Shown here: positions 10,747-19,358 of the stretch, piece after piece
Numbering within the stretch: the first letter of the stretch is position 1
Layout of the letters: every line of letters begins with the position of its first letter
NCBI RefSeq assembly: GCF_019645815.1
Contig: NZ_CP080997.1
Location: 1,802,880-1,866,879 of the forward strand
Reading direction: 5' to 3'
Length of the DNA: 64,000 nucleotides
From: Mycolicibacter heraklionensis
Lineage (GTDB): Bacteria > Actinomycetota > Actinomycetes > Mycobacteriales > Mycobacteriaceae
Program-made: the position numbers and the translations under genes
The notes under the pieces: generated by a model
Told to the model about the DNA's origin: nothing
Databases searched by the model: none
The model's input: the letters and a program-made list of their open reading frames with translations, nothing else

Positions 10747-12291
10747 TCAGCCGTTGAGGCGGCCGAACATGCCTTTCTGCGCCCGGTAGAGCCCGGGGAA
10801 CTCGGCGAAGAGCCGGTCGTAGACCGCGTGATTGGCGGCCACGGGCTCGAACACGCCGTCGAGCGGGATCAGATCGCGTAGCTCGTCGCGATCCAACTCG
10901 CCGATCCCGATCCCGGCGAACAGCGCCGCGCCCCGCAACTGTGCGTTCAACGGGTCGGCCACCCGTTCGCAGGTACGGCCGGTGACATCGGCCATGATCT
11001 GGCACCACAGGTCCGAGCGCGCCCCGCCGCCGACGATCCGGATCGGTACGGCGGTGGGGGTGAACCGATTCACGCATTCGAGCAGCCAGCGGCTGTTGTA
11101 GGCGACCCCTTCGAGCACCGCGCGCACCAGATCGGCGCGGGTGGTGGCCAGCGACAGGTTGTGGAAACCGCCGCGCGCACGGCGGTCGTCGACGGGGGAG
11201 TGCTCGCCTTTGAGCCAGGGCGTGAAGATCAGCCCGTTCGAGCCGGCCGGTGCACCCGCCGCCAGCGCGGTCAGGGCGTCGTAATCGAGATCCTCGAACA
11301 CGTTGTCGCGCAACCACTGCAGTGCCCGCCCAGCGGTGTCCTGGTTGTTCACCAGCAGGTAGGACGTCGGGTCGAGGCCGGCAACGGTGGCCAGCTGGTG
11401 GAACGCATCGGTCTTTTTGAACGCCACGGGGCAGCTGATCCACGACGTGGTGGAGATGGTCAGGTGCAGCTCACCTTGGCGCACCGCACCGGAACCCACC
11501 GCCGCGGCGTGCAGGTCCGGGGTGCCGGTGACCACCTGGGCCGTGGGCGATATGCCGAGTTCGGCGGCAACCGACGGCGCCACCGGACCGATGATGGAAC
11601 CGGTCGGCACCAGCGGCGGCAGCTTCGCCCGGTCGACACCGGACAGCCGCACCAGCACGTCGTCGTAGTCGAGCACGCCCAGGTTGCGGTTGTTGGTGAG
11701 CCAGCTGCCCATCATCGAAGCCCGCGATGCCGCCGCCCGTCCGGTGAAACACATGCCGAGGTAGTCGACCGGCTCCAGCAGCCAGCGGGTCGCCGCGAAG
11801 ACCATCGGGTCGCCGTGCTGCAGGTGCAGCATGTGCCCGACCGGGTCGTCGCCGCTGGGCGAGGGGATGCCGCCGTTGCGGCGAAGCCAACTGAGCAGGA
11901 CCCGTGGCCGATAGCCGGCCACCCGACCGCCGAATACCTTGCGGCTGTAAGGCGCACCGCGGGTGTCCATCCACATCACGCATGGGCCCGCCGGACGTCC
12001 CTCGGCGTCGACCGGGACGGTGCTGGCCCACTGCCCGGTGATCGACACCCCGGCCACCTGCTCGCCGCGCACCCCGCTCTCGGCCAGCCCGCGCTTGGTG
12101 GCGTCGCGGATGATCTCCCACCACAGACCGGCGTCCTGGGTGGCGGCCCCGTCCGGCCCATACTCGGTCGAGACCTCGACGAGGTCCGACCACAGCACGG
12201 TGCCGTCCAACGACACGAACCCGACTTTCGGGCCGCCGGTGCCGAGGTCGACGGCCAGAACGACGCGATCGATGCGCTCCGCACTGCTCAT
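10747..12291 (-). CDS. FGGY-family carbohydrate kinase (xylulokinase-like)
   Basis: This 514-residue kinase has the two-lobed ASKHA fold. The N-terminal phosphate loop is LAVDLGTGGPKVG, SITGQWAS follows, and the C-terminal FGGY signature lies around RIVGGGARSDLW. The family phosphorylates sugars and polyols with ATP. Its start overlaps the stop of the PLP-dependent lyase gene upstream (ATGA), so the two are co-transcribed and probably act on one substrate. The substrate cannot be read from the sequence. The ATP/substrate loop GTPDLHAAAVGSG has Pro-Asp where sugar kinases usually have a Gly-Asp, which may point to an unusual substrate. The gene is convergent with cfp2, with 16 nt between them. 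Confidence 0.85.
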   Translation of the reverse strand: MSSAERIDRVVLAVDLGTGGPKVGFVSLDGTVLWSDLVEVSTEYGPDGAATQDAGLWWEIIRDATKRGLAESGVRGEQVAGVSITGQWASTVPVDAEGRPAGPCVMWMDTRGAPYSRKVFGGRVAGYRPRVLLSWLRRNGGIPSPSGDDPVGHMLHLQHGDPMVFAATRWLLEPVDYLGMCFTGRAAASRASMMGSWLTNNRNLGVLDYDDVLVRLSGVDRAKLPPLVPTGSIIGPVAPSVAAELGISPTAQVVTGTPDLHAAAVGSGAVRQGELHLTISTTSWISCPVAFKKTDAFHQLATVAGLDPTSYLLVNNQDTAGRALQWLRDNVFEDLDYDALTALAAGAPAGSNGLIFTPWLKGEHSPVDDRRARGGFHNLSLATTRADLVRAVLEGVAYNSRWLLECVNRFTPTAVPIRIVGGGARSDLWCQIMADVTGRTCERVADPLNAQLRGAALFAGIGIGELDRDELRDLIPLDGVFEPVAANHAVYDRLFAEFPGLYRAQKGMFGRLNG

Positions 12292-13682
12292 AGGGGCGGC
12301 AGGGACTGCTGGGTGTCGAGGATGTGCTCCATGAACCCTTCGATGAACTGAGCCGCCTCCTCGGTCATCCCGCCGGGGACGCCGCCGTAGACGGCGGCGC
12401 TGATCGGCGCCTCACCGGCGGCGGTCTTCTTCTTGGCGTACTCGATCGCGTCGTCGAGGTCGGCGGTGAATGCCTCCACGACACCGGGCTGGGTCTGCGG
12501 CCGGGTCACCGCCATGTGGATGGCGTTGGGGTACTGCTGGCCGTTGAACCGCCAGCCCTTGGGCTTCATGGCGTCGGCCACGTGGTAGATGTCGAACTCG
12601 TCGGAGCGGAAGGCGAAACAGAATGTGGGCGAGCCGATGATCGTCAGTTCGGGGTGGCTGCGCACCGCGTCCTGCATCGCCGACGCCGTCTCCAAGATCG
12701 CCTTGGCGTAGCGCAGGTATCCCTCGCGGCCCAGCTGGACCATCGACGCCCACGCGGCGGCGATCAGCCCGCCTGAGCGGGAGCCTTCGATGCCCGGGGA
12801 CATGTACTTGCCGCCGGTCCAATCCGGCAGGAAGAAGTACTGCGCGTTGCGGTACGCCTTGTCGCGGAACAACAGTGTCGAAGCGCCCTTGAGCGCGTAG
12901 CCGTACTTGTGGTTATCTGCCGAGATGCTGGTGACACCGGGAACACGGAAGTCGAAAAGCGGTATGTCATAACCCAACTCATTCGCGAACGGCAGTACGA
13001 AGCCGCCCAGGCAGGCATCGACGTGCAACCCCACCCCGCGCTCCTGAGCCAGCTGTCCCAACTCCGGGATCGGGTCGACGGTGCCGTAGCCGTAATTGCA
13101 CGCCGAGCCCATGATCGCGATGGTGTTCTCGTCGATGTTGTTCGCCACCCACTCGACATCTACCTGAGCGGTCTGCGGGTCGACGGGCGCCTTGCGCAGC
13201 TCGATGCCGAACAGGTGACAGCCCTTGTCGAAGGCCGGGTGGCCGGTTTCGGGCTTGATGAAGTTCGGCCGGGTGATGCCCCGATGCTTGGCGGCGTGCT
13301 CCCGGTAGGCCAGCAGTGCATGGATGATGCTGCCGGTGCCACCCGTGGTGACCATTCCGACCGGCTGCCCGTCGGTGATGGCCTCGGCGTGCATCAGGTC
13401 CAGCGCCATCGCGATGATTTCGCCCTCGAACTTGGTGGCCGACGGGCAGATGTCGCGCTGCAGCACGTTCACGTGGGCGAACAGTCCAAACGCCTCATCG
13501 AGGAAGCGGTAGTGCTCATGGTCGCCGCAGTACATGGTCCCGGACACCTTGCCGGTTTCCCAGGTGGGGTCCTCGGCCTGCGCCATCTCACGCAGCTCCG
13601 CAAGCACCTCGTCGCGCGGCCGGCCTTGCTCGGGCAGCGTCCGGTTGACGGTGAAGCGGTCCGTATAGGGGAAATCGGACAT
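12288..13682 (-). CDS. PLP-dependent sphingosine-1-phosphate-lyase-like enzyme
   Basis: The protein has 464 residues and is a fold-type I, group II PLP enzyme. The PLP lysine motif is SADNHKYGYALKG, near-identical to the SADTHKYGYAPKG of eukaryotic sphingosine-1-phosphate lyases. The match continues through KAYRNAQYFF, DWTGGKY, SPGIEGSRSGG and FDIYHVADAMKPKGW, so it resembles S1P lyase more than classical glutamate decarboxylase, although automatic annotation might call it the latter. S1P lyases cleave a phosphorylated 2-amino-alcohol into an aldehyde and phosphoethanolamine. The ATG at 13682 (MSDFPY) has GGAGG upstream; longer frames start in non-homologous sequence. It is the first gene of a two-gene operon with the FGGY kinase and faces a 366-bp gap that should hold the promoter. 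Confidence 0.82.
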   Translation of the reverse strand: MSDFPYTDRFTVNRTLPEQGRPRDEVLAELREMAQAEDPTWETGKVSGTMYCGDHEHYRFLDEAFGLFAHVNVLQRDICPSATKFEGEIIAMALDLMHAEAITDGQPVGMVTTGGTGSIIHALLAYREHAAKHRGITRPNFIKPETGHPAFDKGCHLFGIELRKAPVDPQTAQVDVEWVANNIDENTIAIMGSACNYGYGTVDPIPELGQLAQERGVGLHVDACLGGFVLPFANELGYDIPLFDFRVPGVTSISADNHKYGYALKGASTLLFRDKAYRNAQYFFLPDWTGGKYMSPGIEGSRSGGLIAAAWASMVQLGREGYLRYAKAILETASAMQDAVRSHPELTIIGSPTFCFAFRSDEFDIYHVADAMKPKGWRFNGQQYPNAIHMAVTRPQTQPGVVEAFTADLDDAIEYAKKKTAAGEAPISAAVYGGVPGGMTEEAAQFIEGFMEHILDTQQSLPPL

Positions 13683-14048
13683 GGTGAGAGCAGATCCTCC
13701 ATCTTGAGACCCCGCCGGGTCGGAACCCCGAGGGATCATCGTGTTGTTGTGCACACGCGCAATAGCAGAGCTAACCATGGCCGACCGACGTGGTGTCACA
13801 TCACGTCGCGCCCACTCCGTCGGTATCGTGCCGGCTGACCTCCGAGGCCCCGACAGCGGAATGGGTGAATTCACGACCTCCTGCGCGTCCGAATGTCGGC
13901 TGCGGGTGGGCAGTAAGAATTGTCACGCTATTGTTCAATGGCCGCGGGCCAAGAATGTCAAATCGCGGATGAGAATTCCAACACCAAAAACCTACGGCAT
14001 TGACAAATTCTTGTTGTTAATCGGGTGCTCGGGAGTGAATGCGCGGCG
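13683..14048. other. Intergenic region upstream of the lyase-kinase operon
   Basis: These 366 bp lie between the end of the HisN-like gene and the start of the lyase, both on the minus strand. The stretch from about 13900 to 14030 is clearly AT-richer than its surroundings (runs such as TTGACAAATTCTTGTTGTTAA). I see no convincing gene. The lyase-kinase promoter probably lies here. Confidence 0.5.
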
Positions 14049-14849
14049 CTATGCCACGCCCAGGCTGTCCAACACCGCCGGGTGCAACGCCGTGTTGGTG
14101 GCCACCGCGCTGCCGCCGTGCGGGCCGGCAGCGCCGTTGAGGCCCGTGAACGTCCCGCCCGCCTCCCGCACCAGGATGTCGAGCGCGGCCAGATCCCACA
14201 GCGACACCGTGGGCTCGGCAACGATGTCGAGTGCGCCCTCGGCGAGCAGGCAATAGGCCCAGAAGTCGCCGTAACTGCGCGTTCGCCACACGGTGTCGGT
14301 CAGATCCAGGAAGTGCTGTCGCAGTCCGAGCTGCGCCCACTGCTTGAGTCCCGCGAACGACAGGCTCGCAGAGCCCAGGTCAGCCACCGCCGAGACCGAC
14401 AGCCGTCGCGGCGCCGCCCCGCCGAACACGGCGAATGCGCCCAGACCATGGGCCGCCCACCACCGTCTGCCCAACGCGGGAGCGCTGATGGCGCCGACGC
14501 ACGGCACGCCGTCGTCAAGCAGGGCGATCAGGGTGGCCCACACCGGCACCCCGCGCACGAAGTTCTTGGTTCCGTCGATCGGGTCGATGACCCACTGGCG
14601 GCCGCTGAAGGTTGCACTGCCGCCGAACTCCTCACCCAGCACGTCGTCATCGGGCCGGTCCCTCGCCAGGGCGTCGCGCAGCGCGACTTCGACCGCGCGA
14701 TCGGCGTCGGTGACCGGAGTGAGGTCCGGTTTTGTGTCGACCCGCAGGTCCAGTGCCCCGAATCGGTCCATGGTCATGGCGTCGGCGAGGTCCGCCAGAC
14801 CCAGCGCCAGGGCCAAATCGTCATTGACGGATGCTGCTGCAATTCCCAC
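14049..14849 (-). CDS. hisN: Inositol-monophosphatase-family phosphatase, HisN type
   Basis: The protein has 266 residues and the lithium-sensitive phosphatase metal sites: [16 protein letters not shown] (the family signature, ~89-97) and [10 protein letters not shown] near the C-terminus. The sequence follows mycobacterial histidinol-phosphatase HisN (Rv3137) closely ([37 protein letters not shown]), so histidinol-phosphate is the default substrate. In H37Rv hisN lies elsewhere in the genome. Here it stands between an S1P-lyase-like gene and eutBC, so activity on another small phosphate such as phosphoethanolamine is possible but unproven. The start is GTG at 14849 with a weak ribosome site. 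Confidence 0.82.
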   Translation of the reverse strand: MGIAAASVNDDLALALGLADLADAMTMDRFGALDLRVDTKPDLTPVTDADRAVEVALRDALARDRPDDDVLGEEFGGSATFSGRQWVIDPIDGTKNFVRGVPVWATLIALLDDGVPCVGAISAPALGRRWWAAHGLGAFAVFGGAAPRRLSVSAVADLGSASLSFAGLKQWAQLGLRQHFLDLTDTVWRTRSYGDFWAYCLLAEGALDIVAEPTVSLWDLAALDILVREAGGTFTGLNGAAGPHGGSAVATNTALHPAVLDSLGVA

Positions 14850-15055
14850 AAGCCGGAGACAGTACCACCGAGTTGAGGCTTTTCGGTGCCGGCCGGCGAA
14901 ATAGAAGAATTATGGGATCGCGCCGATGATATGCAAAACTGGTCGCCGCGGGAGCATTTCTTCGCCGCGACTCATATCGGCACCACGACATTTCCTGGTC
15001 ACTGCTGCGTGCCGCCGTCGACTCGATCAGGGGAATCCAGCTGAGGGGGCCTACG

Positions 15056-16468
15056 GTGACCGCGTACACGCAGACGCTGGCCGGCACCACCTACCAGTTC
15101 GACGGGCTGATCGATCTGCTGGCCAAGGCCACCCCGCGCCGATCCGGTGACGAACTGGCCGGCTGCGCCGCGGCCAGCGACGCCGAGCGAGCCGCCGCGC
15201 AGTGGGCGCTCGCCGACGTCGGCTTGGACACCTTCCTGCACGACCTGGTGGTGCCCTACGAGTCCGACGAAGTGACCCGGCTGATCATCGATCGCCATGA
15301 CCGCGAGAGCTACCGGGCGGTGTCGCATCTGACCGTCGGCGGTCTGCGGGACTGGCTGCTGGAAGTGGCGGCGACGCCGACAGCGGCCGACACCCTGCGC
15401 CGAGTCGGGCCCGGACTGACCCCCGAGATGGTCGCCGCGGTCAGCAAACTCATGCGGAACCAGGACCTGATCGCGGTCGCGCGATCGGTCTCGGTCACCA
15501 GCGCGTTCCGCACCACGCTGGGCCTGCCGGGCCGGCTGGCCACCCGGCTGCAGCCCAACCATCCGACCGACGACCCGCGGGGTGTCGCCGCGGCCACTCT
15601 CGACGGGCTGCTGCACGGATGCGGCGACGCGGTGATCGGCATCAACCCGGCCACCGACTCACCGCAGGCGACCGCCGATCTGCTGTACCTGCTCGACGAC
15701 ATCCGGCTGCGTTACCAGATACCGACGCAGTCCTGCGTGCTCTCGCATGTGACCACGACCATCGAGCTGATCGAGCAGGGCGTCCCGGTCGACCTGGTGT
15801 TCCAGTCGATCGCCGGGACCGAGGGGGCCAACCGCAGCTTCGGTGTGAGCCTGGATCTGCTGCGTACCGCCCACGAGGCCGGGCGTTCACTGCAGCGCGG
15901 GACCGCCGGGGACAACGTGATGTACTTCGAGACCGGGCAGGGCTCGGCGCTGAGCGCGCACGCGCACCTGGGCAGCGACGGCCGGCCTGTCGATCAGCAG
16001 ACCCTGGAGGTCCGGGCCTACGCGGTGGCCCGCGAGTTCTCGCCGCTGCTGGTCAACACGGTCGTCGGTTTCATCGGGCCGGAATACCTCTACGACGGCA
16101 AGCAGATCGCCCGGGCCGGGCTGGAAGACCACTTCTGCGGCAAGCTGCTCGGCCTGCCGATGGGCGTCGACGTCTGCTACACCAATCACGCCGAAGCCGA
16201 CCAAGACGACGTGGACACCCTGCTCACGCTGCTCGGTGTCGCCGGCTGCAATTTCGTCATCACCGTCCCGGGAGCCGACGACGTGATGCTGGGCTACCAG
16301 AGCATGTCCTTCCACGACGCGCTCTACGCGCGCCGAGTGCTGGGCCTGCGTCCAGCTCCCGAGTTCGAGGCATGGCTACAGGGGATCGGTATCGCCGACG
16401 AGTCCGGTCGGGTGCTTCCGAGTGCGGTGGAGCGCTCACCGTTGCGTTCGCTGGCGGCACCGGCATGA
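15056..16468 (+). CDS. eutB: Ethanolamine ammonia-lyase large subunit EutB
   Basis: This 470-residue protein follows the EutB family along its whole length: MRNQDLIAVA, GLPGRLATRLQPNHPTDD, GINPATDSP, TQSCVLSHVTTTIE, FQSIAGTEGANRSFG, FETGQGSALSA, and GVDVCYTNHAEADQDD. EutB is the TIM-barrel catalytic subunit of the adenosylcobalamin-dependent lyase that converts ethanolamine to acetaldehyde and ammonia. The GTG at 15056 has GAGGGGG about 5 nt upstream. The stop overlaps the eutC start (ATGA). No microcompartment, reactivase (EutA) or permease gene is adjacent. Confidence 0.95.
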   Translation: MTAYTQTLAGTTYQFDGLIDLLAKATPRRSGDELAGCAAASDAERAAAQWALADVGLDTFLHDLVVPYESDEVTRLIIDRHDRESYRAVSHLTVGGLRDWLLEVAATPTAADTLRRVGPGLTPEMVAAVSKLMRNQDLIAVARSVSVTSAFRTTLGLPGRLATRLQPNHPTDDPRGVAAATLDGLLHGCGDAVIGINPATDSPQATADLLYLLDDIRLRYQIPTQSCVLSHVTTTIELIEQGVPVDLVFQSIAGTEGANRSFGVSLDLLRTAHEAGRSLQRGTAGDNVMYFETGQGSALSAHAHLGSDGRPVDQQTLEVRAYAVAREFSPLLVNTVVGFIGPEYLYDGKQIARAGLEDHFCGKLLGLPMGVDVCYTNHAEADQDDVDTLLTLLGVAGCNFVITVPGADDVMLGYQSMSFHDALYARRVLGLRPAPEFEAWLQGIGIADESGRVLPSAVERSPLRSLAAPA

Positions 16469-17286
16469 GCGCCGTCTGGCAGGACCTGCGCCGCCACACC
16501 CAGGCGCGGATCGGGCTCGGCCGCTCCGGCGACGCCCAGCCCACCCGCAGCGTCCTGGAGTTCCGGGCGGCCCATGCCCTGGCTCGCGACGCGGTGCGCC
16601 AACCGTTCGACGTCGGCTGCCTGGCGCAGCAGGTGGCCGAAGTGGGGCTCGGTGAACCCGTCGCCGTGACCAGCCGGGCAAGCAGTCGTCAGGAGTATCT
16701 ACGGCGCCCCGACCTGGGTCGCCTGCCGAACGATCTGAGCGAGATTCCTTGCACTGCGGCCGAGGTGGGTTTCGTGCTGTGCGACGGGCTGTCTCCGAGG
16801 GCGCTGACCGAACACGGTGTTGCGTTGCTGCGCGCGCTGGCCGATGTGGTGGGTGCCCACCGAACGATCGCCGCGCCGGTGATCGCGACCGGTGCCCGGG
16901 TGGCGCTCGGCGACCACATCGGCCAGGCGATGGGCGTCCAGACCGTTGTGGTGCTGATCGGCGAGCGGCCGGGTCTGTCGGTGGCCAGCAGCCTCGGGCT
17001 GTACCTGACGCACCTGCCGCGGCCGGGACGCAGCGACGCCGAACGCAACTGCGTGTCCAACGTGCACCCCCCGGACGGTCTCGGCTACCTCGATGCGGCC
17101 CGCGTCATCGACGCCCTGATCACCGGCGCGCGGACACTGGGCCGGTCGGGGGTCGACTTGAAAGCGGTGTCGGTGGGTGCACTGGAGGGGTCGCTTCCAC
17201 GCGGCGGTCCCAGCTTCGGCTCTCCTTCGTCGAGCCTCGCTGAACCGCCGGGTTCAACCACCCTCGACCAACACGTGGTGTCCTAA
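16465..17286 (+). CDS. eutC: Ethanolamine ammonia-lyase small subunit EutC with repeat-derived tail
   Basis: The protein has 273 residues. EutC partners EutB and helps bind adenosylcobalamin. Family features visible are TQARIGLGRSG, FRAAHALARDAV, FVLCDGLSPRAL, VLIGERPGLS, LGLYLTHLPR, and SDAERNCVSNVHP. The normal end of the family (a motif of the form SGVxLK) is reached at SGVDLK near residue 235. The remaining ~38 residues, rich in Ser, Pro and Gly, are read largely through the interspersed repeat at 17195-17246 and are unlike EutC. The ATG overlaps the eutB stop. The tail is probably unstructured; whether it affects activity is unknown. Confidence 0.92.
   Translation: MSAVWQDLRRHTQARIGLGRSGDAQPTRSVLEFRAAHALARDAVRQPFDVGCLAQQVAEVGLGEPVAVTSRASSRQEYLRRPDLGRLPNDLSEIPCTAAEVGFVLCDGLSPRALTEHGVALLRALADVVGAHRTIAAPVIATGARVALGDHIGQAMGVQTVVVLIGERPGLSVASSLGLYLTHLPRPGRSDAERNCVSNVHPPDGLGYLDAARVIDALITGARTLGRSGVDLKAVSVGALEGSLPRGGPSFGSPSSSLAEPPGSTTLDQHVVS
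17195..17246 (-). repeat. Interspersed ~51-bp repeat, copy 2, in the 3' end of eutC
   Basis: The reverse complement matches 1577-1627 in mbtE. This copy has two nested inverted repeats (GGCGGT at 17203 with ACCGCC at 17244; GGCTC at 17218 with GAGCC at 17232), so it could form a stem-loop in RNA. It encodes most of the atypical EutC tail and ends just before the frame that becomes the LysR gene. Confidence 0.8.
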
Positions 17287-17330
17287 GATCGAGCACCATC
17301 GACATCAACACGCGAAAGCTGCGCCACTTC

Positions 17331-18236
17331 GTGGTGGCTGCTGAAGAACTGCACTTCAGTCGGGCAGCGGCGCGCGTGTACCTGGCGCAGCAGGCACTGA
17401 GCCGCCAGATCAAAGACCTCGAAGACGAACTCGGCGCCAAGCTGTTCGACCGAACCACCCGCAACGTGACGCTGACGCCCGCCGGCGAAGTCTTCTTGGA
17501 GGGAGCGCGCGCGGTCTTGGCCGCGCTGGACAGCGCCGCCGCCGCCGCGGAGCAGGCAGCCCGCGGGGTGGTCGGCACGCTGCGGCTGGGGTACGTACCG
17601 GGTGCGGCGCTCGAACTGACGGCGCCGATCATTGCCGAGTTCCGGGAACGTCACCCCGACGTCACCATCGAGATGCGGGAATTCCCGGTCAGCGATCCGT
17701 CGGCCGGGTTGGCGTCGCGGGCTGCCGACGTGACCTTCCTGCGGCTGCCCCAGAGCACGCCCAACATCAAGGCCGAGATCTTGGCGGTCGATCCCGTCGT
17801 CGCTATGGTGTCGGCCTCGCACCGGCTCGCCGGACGGACGTCGGTGTCGGTGCGAGACCTGCTCGATGACCCGATCACCCAGTCGTCCAGCGTCGACGAA
17901 GCCCATCACGCGTTCTGGAGCCTGGCCGCGGCGCGGACCGACGCGACGAAGGTCGACGTGGTGCGCGCCGACTCGATCACCGAGGAAGCACAGGTGGTCG
18001 CCGCCGGGGCGGCCATCGCCGTCACCAGCGCGGCAGCCGCGCACTTCATGCCGGCGACCGGCGTCCGGTTCGTGCCGATCGACGACTGGCCCGGCTCGGC
18101 GATCGCGGTGGGCTGGACCGACGACGAGCCGTCACCGCTCGTCTCCCGTTTCGTCGAGGTCGCCTGTTTGGTGCGGGATCGGGAGCCGGACATCGTGCAC
18201 GGCATCGAGCACCGGCTGCTGGCGCCGTCACCGTAA
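17331..18236 (+). CDS. LysR-family transcriptional regulator
   Basis: The protein has about 301 residues. The N-terminal winged HTH is FSRAAARVYLAQQALSRQIKDLE followed by LGAKLFDRTTRNVTLT, and the C-terminal part is a periplasmic-binding-like effector domain (LRLGYVPGAA, VVAMVSASHRLAG). The start is uncertain. Good family sequence (IDINTRKLRHF) extends upstream to about 17298, but between the in-frame stop at 17241 and the GTG at 17331 there is no ATG, GTG or TTG; an ATC occurs at 17298. Either a rare start is used or the first residues of the HTH are lost. The gene follows eutC closely, which suggests it controls ethanolamine genes. Confidence 0.85.
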   Translation: MVAAEELHFSRAAARVYLAQQALSRQIKDLEDELGAKLFDRTTRNVTLTPAGEVFLEGARAVLAALDSAAAAAEQAARGVVGTLRLGYVPGAALELTAPIIAEFRERHPDVTIEMREFPVSDPSAGLASRAADVTFLRLPQSTPNIKAEILAVDPVVAMVSASHRLAGRTSVSVRDLLDDPITQSSSVDEAHHAFWSLAAARTDATKVDVVRADSITEEAQVVAAGAAIAVTSAAAAHFMPATGVRFVPIDDWPGSAIAVGWTDDEPSPLVSRFVEVACLVRDREPDIVHGIEHRLLAPSP

Positions 18237-18281
18237 AATCGAGGGCGGCCGTAGCTGTTCGAAGCAGGAGGTGAGCACCCC

Positions 18282-19325
18282 ATGGGCGTGGCTGATGATC
18301 GCCGCTTTGAGGTACTGCGGGCCATCGTCGCGGACTTCGTCGCCACCAAGGAGCCGATCGGCTCCAAAGCCCTGGTCGAACGGCACAATCTGGGGGTTTC
18401 CCCGGCCACGGTTCGCAACGACATGGCGGTGCTGGAGGCCGAGGGGTACATCGCCCAACCGCACACCAGTTCCGGGCGGGTGCCCACCGAGAAGGGCTAC
18501 CGAGAGTTCGTCGACCGTATCGACGACGTCAAGCCGCTGTCGGCCGCCGAGCGCCGGGCGATCCTGTCGTTCCTGGACTCCGGTGTCGACCTCGACGACG
18601 TGCTCCGCCGCGCGGTGCGCACCCTGGCGCAGCTGACCCGCCAGGTGGCCGTCGTGCAGTACCCGACTCTGTCGGTGTCGACCGTGCGCCGCCTCGAGGT
18701 GATCGCGCTCACCCCGGCGCGGTTGCTGCTCGTGGTCATCACCGACTCCGGCCGAGTCGATCAGCGGATCGTCGAACTCGGCGACCCCATCGACGACCAC
18801 CAGCTCAGTCAGCTGCGGGAGATGCTCGGCGCCGCGCTGGACGGGAAGCGGATCTCGGCGGCGTCCACCGCCGTCGCCGAACTCGCCGGGCACCTGGACG
18901 GGCGCAGCGGGCTTGCCCCCGGTCTGGCCAACGCGGTCGGTCGCTCGGCGACCGTGCTGCTGGAATCGCTGGTCGAGCACCGCGAGGAGCGCCTGTTGCT
19001 GGGCGGTACGGCCAACCTGACCCGCAACGCCGCCGACTTCGGCAGCTCACTGCGGTCGGTGCTGGAGGTTCTCGAAGAGCAGGTTGTGGTGCTGCGGTTG
19101 CTGGCCGTGCAGCAGGAAGCCGGTAAAGTCACGGTGCGCATCGGTCACGAGACCGAGGCTGAGGAGATGGCCGGCGCCTCGGTGGTGTCCACCGCGTACG
19201 GGTCGCAGGGCACTGTGTACGGGGGTATGGGGGTGCTGGGTCCCACCCGGATGGACTATCCGGGAACTATCGCCAGTGTCGCTGCGGTTGCTATGTACAT
19301 CGGTGAAGTGCTCGGGGCTCGCTAA
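18282..19325 (+). CDS. hrcA: Heat-inducible transcription repressor HrcA
   Basis: The protein has 347 residues, standard for HrcA. The N-terminal winged helix contains [33 protein letters not shown] sequence and [18 protein letters not shown], and the C-terminal part ([20 protein letters not shown]) is the conserved dimerisation region. HrcA represses chaperone genes by binding CIRCE elements. A strong AGGAGGTGAG precedes the ATG. I see no CIRCE inverted repeat directly upstream. dnaJ2 follows after 33 bp, as in H37Rv (Rv2374c-Rv2373c). Confidence 0.96.
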   Translation: MGVADDRRFEVLRAIVADFVATKEPIGSKALVERHNLGVSPATVRNDMAVLEAEGYIAQPHTSSGRVPTEKGYREFVDRIDDVKPLSAAERRAILSFLDSGVDLDDVLRRAVRTLAQLTRQVAVVQYPTLSVSTVRRLEVIALTPARLLLVVITDSGRVDQRIVELGDPIDDHQLSQLREMLGAALDGKRISAASTAVAELAGHLDGRSGLAPGLANAVGRSATVLLESLVEHREERLLLGGTANLTRNAADFGSSLRSVLEVLEEQVVVLRLLAVQQEAGKVTVRIGHETEAEEMAGASVVSTAYGSQGTVYGGMGVLGPTRMDYPGTIASVAAVAMYIGEVLGAR

Positions 19326-19358
19326 CCTCCGGCCGGCAGACGTTGGGAAGGGTCAGGC

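Noticed and set aside
12288..13682. Classical glutamate decarboxylase GadB
   Set aside because: Residues around the PLP lysine and the downstream motifs follow S1P lyase, not the glutamate decarboxylase family.
18180..18281. CIRCE element upstream of hrcA
   Set aside because: No TTAGCACTC / GAGTGCTAA-type inverted repeat is visible here.
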